Positions 27,101 to 35,502 of a stretch of 45,455 nt of DNA are shown piece by piece (position 1 is the first letter of the stretch; each line of letters opens with the position of its first letter). Under the pieces are notes generated by a model, which ran no database searches, had not been told where the DNA came from, and worked only from the letters and a program-made list of their open reading frames with translations. This DNA comes from an uncultured Clostridia bacterium (lineage in GTDB: Bacteria; Bacillota; Clostridia; Christensenellales; Borkfalkiaceae). The position numbers and the translations under genes are program-made. The stretch lies in NCBI GenBank assembly GCA_947570625.1, contig CANOUP010000015.1:1-45455 (forward strand), written 5' to 3'.

Positions 27101-30100
27101 CCGAATTTATAAATGTAAAGCTCGATGAAAACGGCAACACCGAAAGCTATGAGAATTTAATCGGGTTTACGATAACAGATAAAGACGGTTCAGACAAGAC
27201 GCACAACTATTCAATCGCTTATTCAAGCGGTACCGTGACAATCGTACCGCGCGAAATGCTCATAGTTACCGACAGCAAAGAATGGACGTTCGACGGAGAA
27301 AATCACGTTTCCGATCTTGTAAAGGATGCGGACAACAAGCTTCTCGACGGCGCGCCTTATTATCATATGCTTGCCGTAAAAAGCGGACAGCTTCCCATGA
27401 TTAAGGACGCGGGCACGACAGTCAACAAGTTTGCGGTCGCCGTTTTGGATAGGGATTTCAACGATATTTCTTACAATTACGGCATTAAGTACGAATACGG
27501 CACGCTTGAAGTCAAGCCTCTGCCCTTGAAAGTAACGGCTAAATCGGCTGAAAAAATCTACGACGCAACTCCGCTTTCGGGTGTTCTTGTTTACGGCGAA
27601 GGCAAAGACTATACCGTGGAGCATAACGGAAAGCAGACCGAATACGAAAATATAATAGGGCTGGGCTATACGTTCGAAGCCTTGACGGAGGGCGAAGCCG
27701 TCAACGTCGACGACGGTAACGTTACGAAAGTCATCGCTTCGGAATTTAAAGTATACGACGGTTCGGGCGTGCTTACCGACCTTAAAAATTTCGATATAAC
27801 TTTTGTCGAGGGTACGCTGACTGTCAGACACCGCGAAATAAAGGTAAAGGCGGGCAGTGCCGAAAAAACGTACAACGGTTTACCGCTCGAATGCAAGGAA
27901 ACGGAAAACTGTATAATAACTTCCAACCACACCCCGGCGCTTTCTCCCGCAATAGTAAGCGGACAGATTTTGACGGTCGTTATCAATTCTTCGTATACGG
28001 AAGCGGGTTCGTGGGATAACGTAATCGAAAGCTATGAGATAACCGCCGGCGGAGAGGACGTTACGCGCAACTACAATGTGGAGCTTCTCGCGGGCGAGCT
28101 TAAAATAAACAAGCGCGGTATAACGGTTTACACAAAATCCGATAAAAAGATTTACGACGGCGCGCCGCTGACGTGCCATGAGATAGAGGACATAACGACG
28201 ACGGCAAACGACGGATTTTCTCCTCTTGTTTCGGACCATACAATCGTTCTTACGTACACGGGCTCGCAGACTTCCGCGGGAACGAGCGATAACACCGTTG
28301 ACGTTGAGTTAACGCAAATTCTTGCAGGCGGCGGTACGCCCGTAACGAAAAACTATGAAATAAACTATGAATACGGCACACTGAAAGTTACGCACCGCGA
28401 AATTACGGTGCAGACGTTAAGCAAGACCGATTTCATATACGACGGTCAGGAGCACAGCTATCTGCAATTCACGATAATTTCGGGAAGCACGGCGGATAAC
28501 CAGCAGGCGTTTGCGGACGAAGATAAGGAGTATACGACGGTAACCGACGTTGACGACGGCGAAAAGGACAACGCGTTCTCTTTGAAAATAACCGATGCCG
28601 ACGGTAATCCCGTAACCGAAAATTATAAGATAACCTACGACGCGGAAAACTGCGGTAAAATAAAGGTCAATCCCCGCCCGATAAACGTGTTTGCGGAGGA
28701 CTGTGAAAAGATTTACGACGGTACGGCCGACGTGCCCGACGAAATCAAAAAATACGGTTCGGCGCACTCTCAGGACGAAACGCTTTTCGGCACTGTAAAC
28801 GGGCATGAAATATATGCCGACATAACGGGCGAAATAGGCGCAAACGTCGGCGAATACAAAATTTCAATAGACGGCAAAGTCGTTATAAAGGACGGCGAAA
28901 ATGACGTAACAAACAACTATACCGTGACAAAGACTTATCCCGACGGCGCAAAACTTACCGTTAAACCCCGTCCGATAAAGATAGTTACGGGCGGAGATAC
29001 AAAAGAATACGACGGCACCCCGCTTACAAACGGTTACACGGAATTTTTCAATTTTGTCGAAGGACACGAAGCTTTTGTCGAGACAAACGGTTCGCAGACG
29101 GAGGCGGGCGAAAGCTTAAACACGGTAGACGAAGCGACGCTAAAAGTTACGGCTTCGGACGGAAGCGACGTTACGCGAAATTATATTCTTAAAACAGATT
29201 GCGGTACGCTTACCGTAACCCCGCGCGGAATAACCGTAAGCACGGGAAGCGCGGTAAAGGTCTACGACGGAAAACCGCTCACGTTCGATAAATGGGAGAT
29301 AACCGAAGGCAGTCTTGTCGAAGGACATTACGCCGCAGTACTGGTTACCGGTTCGCAGACTGAAATAGGCGAAAGCAAAAACTTTTTCGAAATCGACATA
29401 CATAACGAAAACGGCGATAGCGTCCTTAAAAACTATCTTGTTACAAAGGACGAAGGAACGCTGAAAGTTACCGAAAATACCGATACGGGCGATAAAGTTT
29501 ACGTAAGGGTAAAGACGGACAACGGCGGTATGGTGTTCCTCAGGGAAGCCAGCGTCGGCGACTATCTCGGCGGTATGAATTGGTCGCCTGCCGAGGAATA
29601 CGGCGGAGTAATAAATTACGAAGGGGTAAATTACGGATACAATTACCTTACTTCTTTGATATTGCAGGAAGCGGGTTACGCTTCTGACAAAGCGCAGATA
29701 GAGCTTCGCTACGGCGGTTACCTCATTCCTTACCACGCGGTAACGGGCGTCGGCGACTACACCGTACAGCTAAGCGACACCGTAAATAAGAGGGGCGAAG
29801 GCGGACTTATTTACAGTCTTGAATATATGCCTTACGATTACCTTGCTTCGGGCAAGCCGAACGCTTCGCACCCGTTTGCAAACGAGGAAGCGCAGTACGG
29901 CGCGTTCGTGCGCGAAAAATATCTCGGAATTAGCGCAAGCCTGCGCGAATTCCTCGGCGCGATAATCAAAGCCGAGGGCTTGACGGCAGACAACGTTTCC
30001 GCCGTTGCGCAATACATAAAGGGCGTTGCTGTATACGACGCGGAGCACAACTTCACAGATCTTGAAAACAGTCCCGACGTGGTACAAACGTTTTTAAGCG

Positions 30101-31122
30101 GTTACGGCTTCGGCGTCTGCCGTCATTACGCTATGTCGGCGGTAATGCTGTACCGCGCGCTCGGCATACCCGCAAGGTACACCACGGGCTTCGCCGTAAA
30201 TACTAAGGCAGGCGAGTGGGCGGATTTGTCGGTTGGTCACGCGTGGGTCGAAATCTACGTTGACGGGCTCGGCTGGGTTGCAATCGACGTTACGCCTTCC
30301 TCGTCGTCGGGCGGAGATATTGCGCCTTTCGAAATTACGTTAAGACCCGAGGACGAAGTCAAAACTTATGACGGCACGCCTTTAACCGCCGAAACGCTTG
30401 CGTTCGACTCTGTGCTCGATTACCTCTGTTCCGAGGGATACAGCTACGAGGTCGAGTTCGAGGGAAGCAGGGTTGAAATAGGCGAAAGCGAGAGCAGTGT
30501 GCGTACGTTTATTCTGTACGCGCCCGACGGCACGGTAGCAAGAAACGTAAACTACACTTACGAAACGGGCGTTCTGAAAGTCGTTGCAGAGGAAGTAATT
30601 ACAATCCATACTTACGAGATAAAGAAGGAATACGACGGTAAACCGGTATATCTGGAAAAAGACGACTGGTACGCCGACGGACTTCCCGAAGGCTATACGC
30701 TGGAAGTTATCGGGCTTGAAAACGTTGGGTTATCCGAAGCGGGCAATCTTTCGTCGGTAAGTTTCGAAAATTCAGTCGTGACGGCGGTTTACGACGCGGA
30801 CGGCAATGACGTTACCGATTACTTCTATATCGCGTACGACCCCGACGTAAGCATAACTTTGAAATCCATAACCGTTTCCACGCCCGATATGACCAAGGAA
30901 TACGACGGAACCGCGCTCGGCGACGGTAAGTACGAAATAACTTTCGGCGGACTTGTGTCGGGGCACACCCTTAAAGTCACAGAATTCGCAACCATAGTGG
31001 ACACGGGCGAAGCGGTCAATGCAATCGGGTTTACGATAGTAAACGAAAACGGCGCGGATGTGTCTATGAATTATATGGTAAGCACGGTATTCGGCAAACT
31101 GACCGTAACGGACGGAGATTGA
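24172..31122 (+). CDS. Giant MBG-repeat/transglutaminase-like surface protein
   Basis: This is a 2316-residue protein with one TM helix (~24-46) after a short basic cytoplasmic start. About seventeen MBG/YDG repeats of roughly 85-110 residues occupy ~130-1760. Their shared pattern is '(V/I)YDG.PL ... EGH ... TEAGE..N ... D.T.NY ... GTL.V'. A transglutaminase core follows at ~1960-2045, with the triad visible as 'GVCRHYA' (~1982), 'VGHAWVEIY' (~2022) and 'VAIDVTPS' (~2037). Three more repeats end the protein. No LPXTG is present, so anchoring is by the TM helix. It follows a very strong AAGGAGG site. The length suggests a fibre-like stalk displaying an intact catalytic domain far from the membrane. 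Substrate is unknown; the preceding gene is a shorter paralogue. Confidence 0.85.
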   Translation: MLYEQYRARMSKLADFLDSLRKYRILIISICLAVLSLTAVLLGISGIVYDSKACPAEITAGDGLSYRAGAIFNSVSYEFRAEDSDVWTDEQPARPGAYLVRSVSHDIAGKPRYGKVHAFTVLPRTVTVTADCSSVVYGELPPVKAELLYSDRITCSEFVYADYSAENTSAEPVASAVTAYDADGNDVSYTYNFVTAPSDIAFIKRGIKVSVTPYTVDYDGKEHPHIPYEGYEISSETPLADGDTEEVYVRVFQTSAGKYDNEIYFKIYRQTENGRVEVTSNYDFDVTSGTLVINKRTLVITTSDLTATYDGGEKSNKEFTLSESSRTALESAGHTVSVTGFTSEINADEYENILEFAVTDKDGKDVTSNYNFDCTYGKITINPRPLICNTDGASWYYDGKVHSENTGFIITINSESSYAGHDEIAYFIEGSEMHVKDVKDSCENRLKIGVKNSVTGEDVTANYAINYVYGELTVIPRPVNVRVLNAEWHYDGKAHSSSEHEITFDEELFETALVDGHSVRARALKSLTDVAKSVPNAIDFGIYDGETAVTGNYGVNLINGTLTVLPREITVRAGSAEKVYDGMPLTGGNKAEAVNPSQLVEGHTITARNEGYKIEAGFEYSEIPDAESVRIADADGKDVTKNYSVVGLEKGTLTVLKREITLTAGSDEKIYDGAPLTCGLYNVSSVYESPLAEGQELTVRVSGERTNAGSGENIIASYQVTWGTTDVTVNYTVNCEKGALTVLKREAVISTDGSNEGELVYNGLEQSVARFKELTDDNPFKGILEGHFAYIKKEFSAIDADTYDNEHVFGIKAGVGEVTDENDVTDNYAITVLYGKLTIEKRPVTVITQSKTDFIYNGRPHSYGGHTVSEQTPLALESHYTVSYELAEATEVLKEGEEPVANTMKIAVYNDEGDISHNYAITVVAEGVLTVNALAVKVKSGSTVLEYNGKGQSYPILQTVGETALVEGHGFKYNSVPEFINVKLDENGNTESYENLIGFTITDKDGSDKTHNYSIAYSSGTVTIVPREMLIVTDSKEWTFDGENHVSDLVKDADNKLLDGAPYYHMLAVKSGQLPMIKDAGTTVNKFAVAVLDRDFNDISYNYGIKYEYGTLEVKPLPLKVTAKSAEKIYDATPLSGVLVYGEGKDYTVEHNGKQTEYENIIGLGYTFEALTEGEAVNVDDGNVTKVIASEFKVYDGSGVLTDLKNFDITFVEGTLTVRHREIKVKAGSAEKTYNGLPLECKETENCIITSNHTPALSPAIVSGQILTVVINSSYTEAGSWDNVIESYEITAGGEDVTRNYNVELLAGELKINKRGITVYTKSDKKIYDGAPLTCHEIEDITTTANDGFSPLVSDHTIVLTYTGSQTSAGTSDNTVDVELTQILAGGGTPVTKNYEINYEYGTLKVTHREITVQTLSKTDFIYDGQEHSYLQFTIISGSTADNQQAFADEDKEYTTVTDVDDGEKDNAFSLKITDADGNPVTENYKITYDAENCGKIKVNPRPINVFAEDCEKIYDGTADVPDEIKKYGSAHSQDETLFGTVNGHEIYADITGEIGANVGEYKISIDGKVVIKDGENDVTNNYTVTKTYPDGAKLTVKPRPIKIVTGGDTKEYDGTPLTNGYTEFFNFVEGHEAFVETNGSQTEAGESLNTVDEATLKVTASDGSDVTRNYILKTDCGTLTVTPRGITVSTGSAVKVYDGKPLTFDKWEITEGSLVEGHYAAVLVTGSQTEIGESKNFFEIDIHNENGDSVLKNYLVTKDEGTLKVTENTDTGDKVYVRVKTDNGGMVFLREASVGDYLGGMNWSPAEEYGGVINYEGVNYGYNYLTSLILQEAGYASDKAQIELRYGGYLIPYHAVTGVGDYTVQLSDTVNKRGEGGLIYSLEYMPYDYLASGKPNASHPFANEEAQYGAFVREKYLGISASLREFLGAIIKAEGLTADNVSAVAQYIKGVAVYDAEHNFTDLENSPDVVQTFLSGYGFGVCRHYAMSAVMLYRALGIPARYTTGFAVNTKAGEWADLSVGHAWVEIYVDGLGWVAIDVTPSSSSGGDIAPFEITLRPEDEVKTYDGTPLTAETLAFDSVLDYLCSEGYSYEVEFEGSRVEIGESESSVRTFILYAPDGTVARNVNYTYETGVLKVVAEEVITIHTYEIKKEYDGKPVYLEKDDWYADGLPEGYTLEVIGLENVGLSEAGNLSSVSFENSVVTAVYDADGNDVTDYFYIAYDPDVSITLKSITVSTPDMTKEYDGTALGDGKYEITFGGLVSGHTLKVTEFATIVDTGEAVNAIGFTIVNENGADVSMNYMVSTVFGKLTVTDGD

Positions 31123-31123
31123 T

Positions 31124-32101
31124 ATGGAACGGGGAATTAAATTAAGGACGGTAATAATAGTCGTCGTATCGGCGGTCATAGCTATCGCGCTCATTGTCAC
31201 GAATATTTACGTGCCCGTCAAATATCTTTTCAGCTATACGGTTTTGCGCAACGGCAGGGCGGGCGAAGGCGTTATGCGCGTCAAGTTCGTCGACGTCGGA
31301 TACGGCGACTGTGTAATAGTCGAACTTCCCGACGGTAAAAATATGGTTATCGACGGCGGAAACGGAAGCGGTACCAACGAGGCGCGGATATTGAAACTGC
31401 TTAACAAAAGCGGTATCGACAATATCGATTATCTTGTTTGCACCTCGGTAAACGGCGAACAATGCGGAGGACTTGCCGAAATTATCAGATACAAAAACGT
31501 CGACAAAGTTTATTCGGCGTACTGCAAGAACATATACGTTACGGAAGAATACGCAAGTTTTATAAGCGCGCTTAACGTCAATAAAATAACCGCGACGGTA
31601 ATAGAAAAGGGTTTGACCGTCTATTCCGAAACGGGTTACAAGTTTACCTTTTTATCGCCCTCCGCGCTGAACAATCCCGAAGGGGAATACGCGCAGTTGG
31701 GCAAGGACCCCGAAAACCAGACTCACAGAGATAACGCTTCGGCGGTAATGTGGCTCGAATATGCGGGCACGTCGTTTATGTTTACAAGCGACGCGGGTAA
31801 ACAGGCTTTATCCAAACTTTGCGCGGATTACGAGGCCGCGCCCGAAAGTTTCAAAGCCGAGCTTGAAAAATGCACGGTCATGACCGTTCCCGCACACGGT
31901 AACGGCAAAAATATTTGCGGTGAGCTTTATAAGCTTGCGTCGCCCGAAGCGGTTATACTTTCGGTAGGCAAAAACGGTTACGGCTGTCCGGGCGCCGAAT
32001 GCATAAGCGGGCTGGAGGATAACGGTTTTACGGTCAAACGCACGGACGAGGACAAGACCGTTACCGTCGAAGTAACGCAAGACGGATTTACATTTATTTA
32101 A
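31124..32101 (+). CDS. Membrane-anchored ComEC-type metallo-beta-lactamase-fold protein lacking metal ligands
   Basis: This is a 325-residue protein with an N-terminal TM helix (~9-30) and a beta-lactamase fold like the ComEC/Rec2 extracellular hydrolase: 'KFVDVGYGDCVIVELPDG', 'MVIDGGNGSG', 'FMFTSDAGK' and 'VPAHGNGKN' occur in the family's order. Where active members read THxHxDHxGGL, this one reads 'TSVNGEQCGGL' (~106-116): all four ligands (H, H, D, H) are replaced. It is therefore probably non-catalytic. It starts one base after the stop of the giant transglutaminase gene and is its likely partner, perhaps binding a ligand outside the cell (inference). Only 12 bp separate its stop from aroC. 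Confidence 0.8.
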   Translation: MERGIKLRTVIIVVVSAVIAIALIVTNIYVPVKYLFSYTVLRNGRAGEGVMRVKFVDVGYGDCVIVELPDGKNMVIDGGNGSGTNEARILKLLNKSGIDNIDYLVCTSVNGEQCGGLAEIIRYKNVDKVYSAYCKNIYVTEEYASFISALNVNKITATVIEKGLTVYSETGYKFTFLSPSALNNPEGEYAQLGKDPENQTHRDNASAVMWLEYAGTSFMFTSDAGKQALSKLCADYEAAPESFKAELEKCTVMTVPAHGNGKNICGELYKLASPEAVILSVGKNGYGCPGAECISGLEDNGFTVKRTDEDKTVTVEVTQDGFTFI

Positions 32102-32113
32102 CAGGAGTGAAAT

Positions 32114-33244
32114 ATGCATCTTACTACGGCAGGCGAATCGCACGGAAAAGCGCTTGTAGGCATAATAGAAGGCTTGCCTTCAAACCTTAAAATCGACATT
32201 GCCGAAATCGACAGGTATCTTGCGTTAAGGCAGAGCGGATACGGCAGGGGCGGCCGTCAGAAGATAGAACGCGACAGGGCGGAAATAATATCGGGGGTCA
32301 GAAACTCGGTTACGCTGGGCAGTCCCGTGTGCTTTGCCGTGGTCAACGACGACTACAAAAACTGGAAAGAATATATGGCGCCCGAAGGCTGTGACACGGA
32401 CGGGCGGAAGCTGACCGCAGTGCGCCCCGGTCACGCCGATTTGACCGGTCTTAAAAAATTCGGGCATACGGATGCCAGAAATATTTTAGAGCGCGCCAGC
32501 GCAAGGGAAACGGCGGTGCGCGTCGTTGCGGGCACGCTTGCAAGACAGTATTTAAGATTGCTCGGTGTGGAAATTTCGGGCTACGTCAAATGCGTATGCG
32601 GGGTCAGGGACGAAAACGTCTATCCCTTCGAAAAGCTTGAAAGCGCAAAGCAAAACAGGCTTTTTATGCTCGACAAAGACGCCGAGGAGCAAGCGGTGAA
32701 GGTTATCGACGAATTGAAAGCCGAGGGCGACACGGCGGGCGGACTTATAGAAATACGCGTCAAAGGTCTTAAAAGCGGGTTCGGTAGCTGTATGAGCTAT
32801 TCCGAAAAACTCGACGGGCTGCTTTGCGGTGCGCTTATGGGCGTGCAGGCGGTAAAGGGCGTCGAGGTAGGAATGGGCTTTAAGTGCGCAGAGCTTGCGG
32901 GAAGCAAAGTCCACGACGCGATTTATACGGACGGCGAAAAGCTTTACCGCAAAACCAACAGGGCGGGCGGTATCGAAGGCGGAATGTCAAACGGCGAGGA
33001 AATTGTTTTAACGGCGGTTATGAAGCCCATACCTACGCTGATGAAGGGACTCGACACGGTCGACTTCGTTACGGGCGAACCGACGGTTTCCGCAAAGGAG
33101 CGGAGCGACGTAACCGCGGTATGCGCGTGCGAAGTAATTCTCGAAAGCGTGACGGCGTTCGCGCTTGCGCAGGCTGTTTCCAAAAGGCTGGGGGGCGACA
33201 GTATGGGCGAAGCAATACAAAGATACAATTTGTTGAAGGATTGA
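32114..33244 (+). CDS. aroC: Chorismate synthase
   Basis: This is a 376-residue cytoplasmic enzyme that converts EPSP to chorismate using reduced FMN, the last step of the shikimate pathway. The N-terminal family signature 'TTAGESHGKALVGIIEG' is clear, followed by 'RQSGYGRGGRQKIERD' and 'RPGHADLTG', all typical. Length is normal. CAGGAGTG lies just before ATG 32114. It opens an aro cluster (aroC-aroB-aroE-aroQ-aroK) but has no promoter of its own that I can see; it follows the surface operon by 12 bp. Confidence 0.97.
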   Translation: MHLTTAGESHGKALVGIIEGLPSNLKIDIAEIDRYLALRQSGYGRGGRQKIERDRAEIISGVRNSVTLGSPVCFAVVNDDYKNWKEYMAPEGCDTDGRKLTAVRPGHADLTGLKKFGHTDARNILERASARETAVRVVAGTLARQYLRLLGVEISGYVKCVCGVRDENVYPFEKLESAKQNRLFMLDKDAEEQAVKVIDELKAEGDTAGGLIEIRVKGLKSGFGSCMSYSEKLDGLLCGALMGVQAVKGVEVGMGFKCAELAGSKVHDAIYTDGEKLYRKTNRAGGIEGGMSNGEEIVLTAVMKPIPTLMKGLDTVDFVTGEPTVSAKERSDVTAVCACEVILESVTAFALAQAVSKRLGGDSMGEAIQRYNLLKD

Positions 33245-33245
33245 A

Positions 33246-34292
33246 ATGACTGATATAAAAATAAAGACGGCGTCGTCGGAAAGCGTTGTACATTGCGGTG
33301 CGGGCGCGTTTGAAAAGTACGCAAAAAAGCATAAAGGCAGAGTTTTTATCGTGACGGATAAAAACGTGTATTCGCTTTACGGCAATCTCATGCGCGAAAC
33401 TTTCGGTAGCGAAGCGGTAATAAAAGTGTTGCCCGCGGGCGAAAAATCCAAAAACAGCCGTAACCTTCTTTCCATTATAGGAGCCATGGCGGAGGCGGGC
33501 GTAAAGAGAAACGGTCTTGTCATCGCGTTCGGCGGAGGCGTCGTCGGCGATATCGCAGGGCTTTCCGCATCGCTCTATATGCGCGGGGTACGGCTCGTAC
33601 AGATTCCTACGACCCTCCTGTCGCAGGTAGACAGTTCGGTCGGCGGTAAAACGGCGGTCGACTTCGGGAAAATAAAAAACCTTATAGGCACTTTTTACCA
33701 GCCCGAAGAGGTGATTGCCGACCCGATGTTTTTAGATACGCTTCCCAAGCGCGAATTAAATTGCGGGCTGGGCGAAATTATAAAGTACGGCGCGCTCGAC
33801 GGCGAAATTTACGAAAAACTGTGTAAAAACAAGGACCGCCTGTACGATTGCGGTTTTCTCGGCGGGATAACCGCAGATTGCATACGTCACAAAGCGGACG
33901 TCGTCAGGCGCGACGAGCACGATTTGAACGGAATAAGAAAGACTTTAAACTTAGGACACACCACGGGGCACGCGTTCGAGCTGTATTATGGCAGAAGACC
34001 GCACGGCGAATATGTGCTTATAGGTATGTATTACGAGCTGTACATTGCAAAGCGCAAAGGCGTGTGCGGAGGGGAATACTCCGATAACCTTATATCTCTC
34101 ATAAAGAAGATAGTTAAAGTTCCCGCGTACGCCGATATTGAAAATTCGGCGGTCCTTGCAAAGCACGACAAAAAAAATTCCGACGAAAATATTTCGCTGG
34201 TTGTTCCGCAGTCGGAGGGAAAGAGCGCGGAAATTTTTATCGGGCTTGACGAATATATAAGACTCTTGAACGAGTGCGGGAGAAGTTTATGA
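33246..34292 (+). CDS. aroB: 3-dehydroquinate synthase
   Basis: This 348-residue NAD- and metal-dependent enzyme turns DAHP into 3-dehydroquinate. Visible are the NAD-binding 'AFGGGVVGDIAG', 'TTLLSQVDSSVGGKT', and the metal-binding residues: Glu in 'GLGEIIKYG', His in 'NLGHTTGHAFE' and His in 'RPHGEYV'. The start is one base after the aroC stop, and the stop overlaps aroE by ATGA, so the three are translationally coupled. Confidence 0.97.
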   Translation: MTDIKIKTASSESVVHCGAGAFEKYAKKHKGRVFIVTDKNVYSLYGNLMRETFGSEAVIKVLPAGEKSKNSRNLLSIIGAMAEAGVKRNGLVIAFGGGVVGDIAGLSASLYMRGVRLVQIPTTLLSQVDSSVGGKTAVDFGKIKNLIGTFYQPEEVIADPMFLDTLPKRELNCGLGEIIKYGALDGEIYEKLCKNKDRLYDCGFLGGITADCIRHKADVVRRDEHDLNGIRKTLNLGHTTGHAFELYYGRRPHGEYVLIGMYYELYIAKRKGVCGGEYSDNLISLIKKIVKVPAYADIENSAVLAKHDKKNSDENISLVVPQSEGKSAEIFIGLDEYIRLLNECGRSL

Positions 34293-35086
34293 AAAAGTTA
34301 AATCTTGCGGTAATAGGAAAAGACGTTTCAAAATCGTCGAGCCCCGCTATGCACAAATTCATAGCGGAGCATATGGGCAACTCGGTAAGTTACGCCAATA
34401 TTTCCGTTCCCGTACAGGAATTCGACCCCGAAGAAATGTTCGAAAAGTACGACGGGTTTAACGTCACAATCCCCTACAAGCTGAGCATAATACCCTATCT
34501 GAATAAGCTCTGCGGAGATGCGGAAACGTTCGGAGCGGTCAATACCGTGCTTGCGTCGGCAAGAGAAGGGTACAACACCGACGGGCTGGGTTTTATGCTT
34601 ATGCTCAAACTCGAAGGGGTTGAAACGCAAGGCAAACGCATACTTCTCCTCGGCGCGGGAGGCGCGGGCAGAAGCGTCGCCAAAAAATTGAAAGACGAAG
34701 GCGCGCAGGTTTTCGTATACGATAAAATTTACGAAAACGCTTTAAAGATTGCGGAAGAGTTCGAAGTCGAAGCCGTACGGCAGTTACGGCCCGGGCACTA
34801 TTTTGCGGTTATCAACGCAACGGGCATAGGTATGCACCTTACCGAGGGGATTTCTCCCGTTGACGGGGAAATTTTAAGCGGGTGCGATGTTGCCGTCGAC
34901 CTTATCTACACCCCGGCGAAGAGCGCGTTTTTGAAAATTGCCGAAAGCTTAGGCAAGCATATTATAAACGGCGAGGCAATGCTGTTTTATCAGGCTTACT
35001 TCGCGGAGTGCATATTCTTCGGCGTACAGCCGGACAGCGGTCAGGCAAAAGAATTATTCGAAAAATTCAGAGGTATAAACATATGA
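34289..35086 (+). CDS. aroE: Shikimate dehydrogenase
   Basis: This is a 265-residue enzyme reducing 3-dehydroshikimate with NADPH. The substrate-binding serines are in 'KSSSPAMHKF', the catalytic Lys in 'FNVTIPYK', the Asp in 'NTDGLGF', and the nucleotide loop is 'LGAGGAGRSVAKKL'. ATG 34289 overlapping the aroB stop was preferred to an in-frame start at 34274 that would extend further into aroB. It ends in an ATGA overlap with aroQ. Confidence 0.96.
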   Translation: MKKLNLAVIGKDVSKSSSPAMHKFIAEHMGNSVSYANISVPVQEFDPEEMFEKYDGFNVTIPYKLSIIPYLNKLCGDAETFGAVNTVLASAREGYNTDGLGFMLMLKLEGVETQGKRILLLGAGGAGRSVAKKLKDEGAQVFVYDKIYENALKIAEEFEVEAVRQLRPGHYFAVINATGIGMHLTEGISPVDGEILSGCDVAVDLIYTPAKSAFLKIAESLGKHIINGEAMLFYQAYFAECIFFGVQPDSGQAKELFEKFRGINI

Positions 35087-35502
35087 AATTCTTATTTATA
35101 AACGGCGTAAATCTCAATATGACGGGAATACGCGAAAAAGGCGTTTACGGTTCTCAGACGCTTGACGAAATCAACGCCGAAATTTCCGCGCGCCTTAAAG
35201 GCGATACTTGCGAATTTTTCCAGAGCAATATCGAAGGCGAAATATGCACACGTATACACGGTTCCGAGTCCGAGGGCTTCGACGGCATAATAATAAACGC
35301 AGGCGCGTTCACTCATTACAGCTACGCCATACGCGACGCAATCGCTTCGGTTAACGTGCCCGCGGTCGAAGTGCATTTGTCCAACGTTCACGCCCGCGAA
35401 GAGTTCAGGCGCAAATCCGTTTTATCCGAAGTATGCAGGGGTGTAATCTGCGGGTTCGGCAAAAACAGCTATATTCTCGGCGCCGAGAGCTTTAAATTAT
35501 GA
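35083..35502 (+). CDS. aroQ: Type II 3-dehydroquinate dehydratase
   Basis: This 139-residue enzyme dehydrates 3-dehydroquinate. Type II features are 'FINGVNLNMTG', the catalytic Tyr in 'KGVYGSQTL', 'QSNIEGEI', 'NAGAFTHYSYAIRDAI' and 'VEVHLSNVHAREEFR' with the catalytic His. Length is normal for the dodecameric type II family. The start at 35083 (ATGA with aroE) matches the family N-terminus; a longer frame that begins upstream within aroE is not credible. Confidence 0.95.
   Translation: MKFLFINGVNLNMTGIREKGVYGSQTLDEINAEISARLKGDTCEFFQSNIEGEICTRIHGSESEGFDGIIINAGAFTHYSYAIRDAIASVNVPAVEVHLSNVHAREEFRRKSVLSEVCRGVICGFGKNSYILGAESFKL

Noticed and set aside
21400-31100. CRISPR-like or DNA tandem repeats suggested by recurrent TACGACGG
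   Set aside because: The recurrence is the codons of the YDG motif in diverged protein repeats, with irregular spacing of roughly 250-330 bp; there are no identical repeats with unique spacers.
7924-32101. Sortase-anchored surface proteins
   Set aside because: No LPXTG-type motif, C-terminal hydrophobic segment or positively charged tail was found; anchoring is by N-terminal TM helices.
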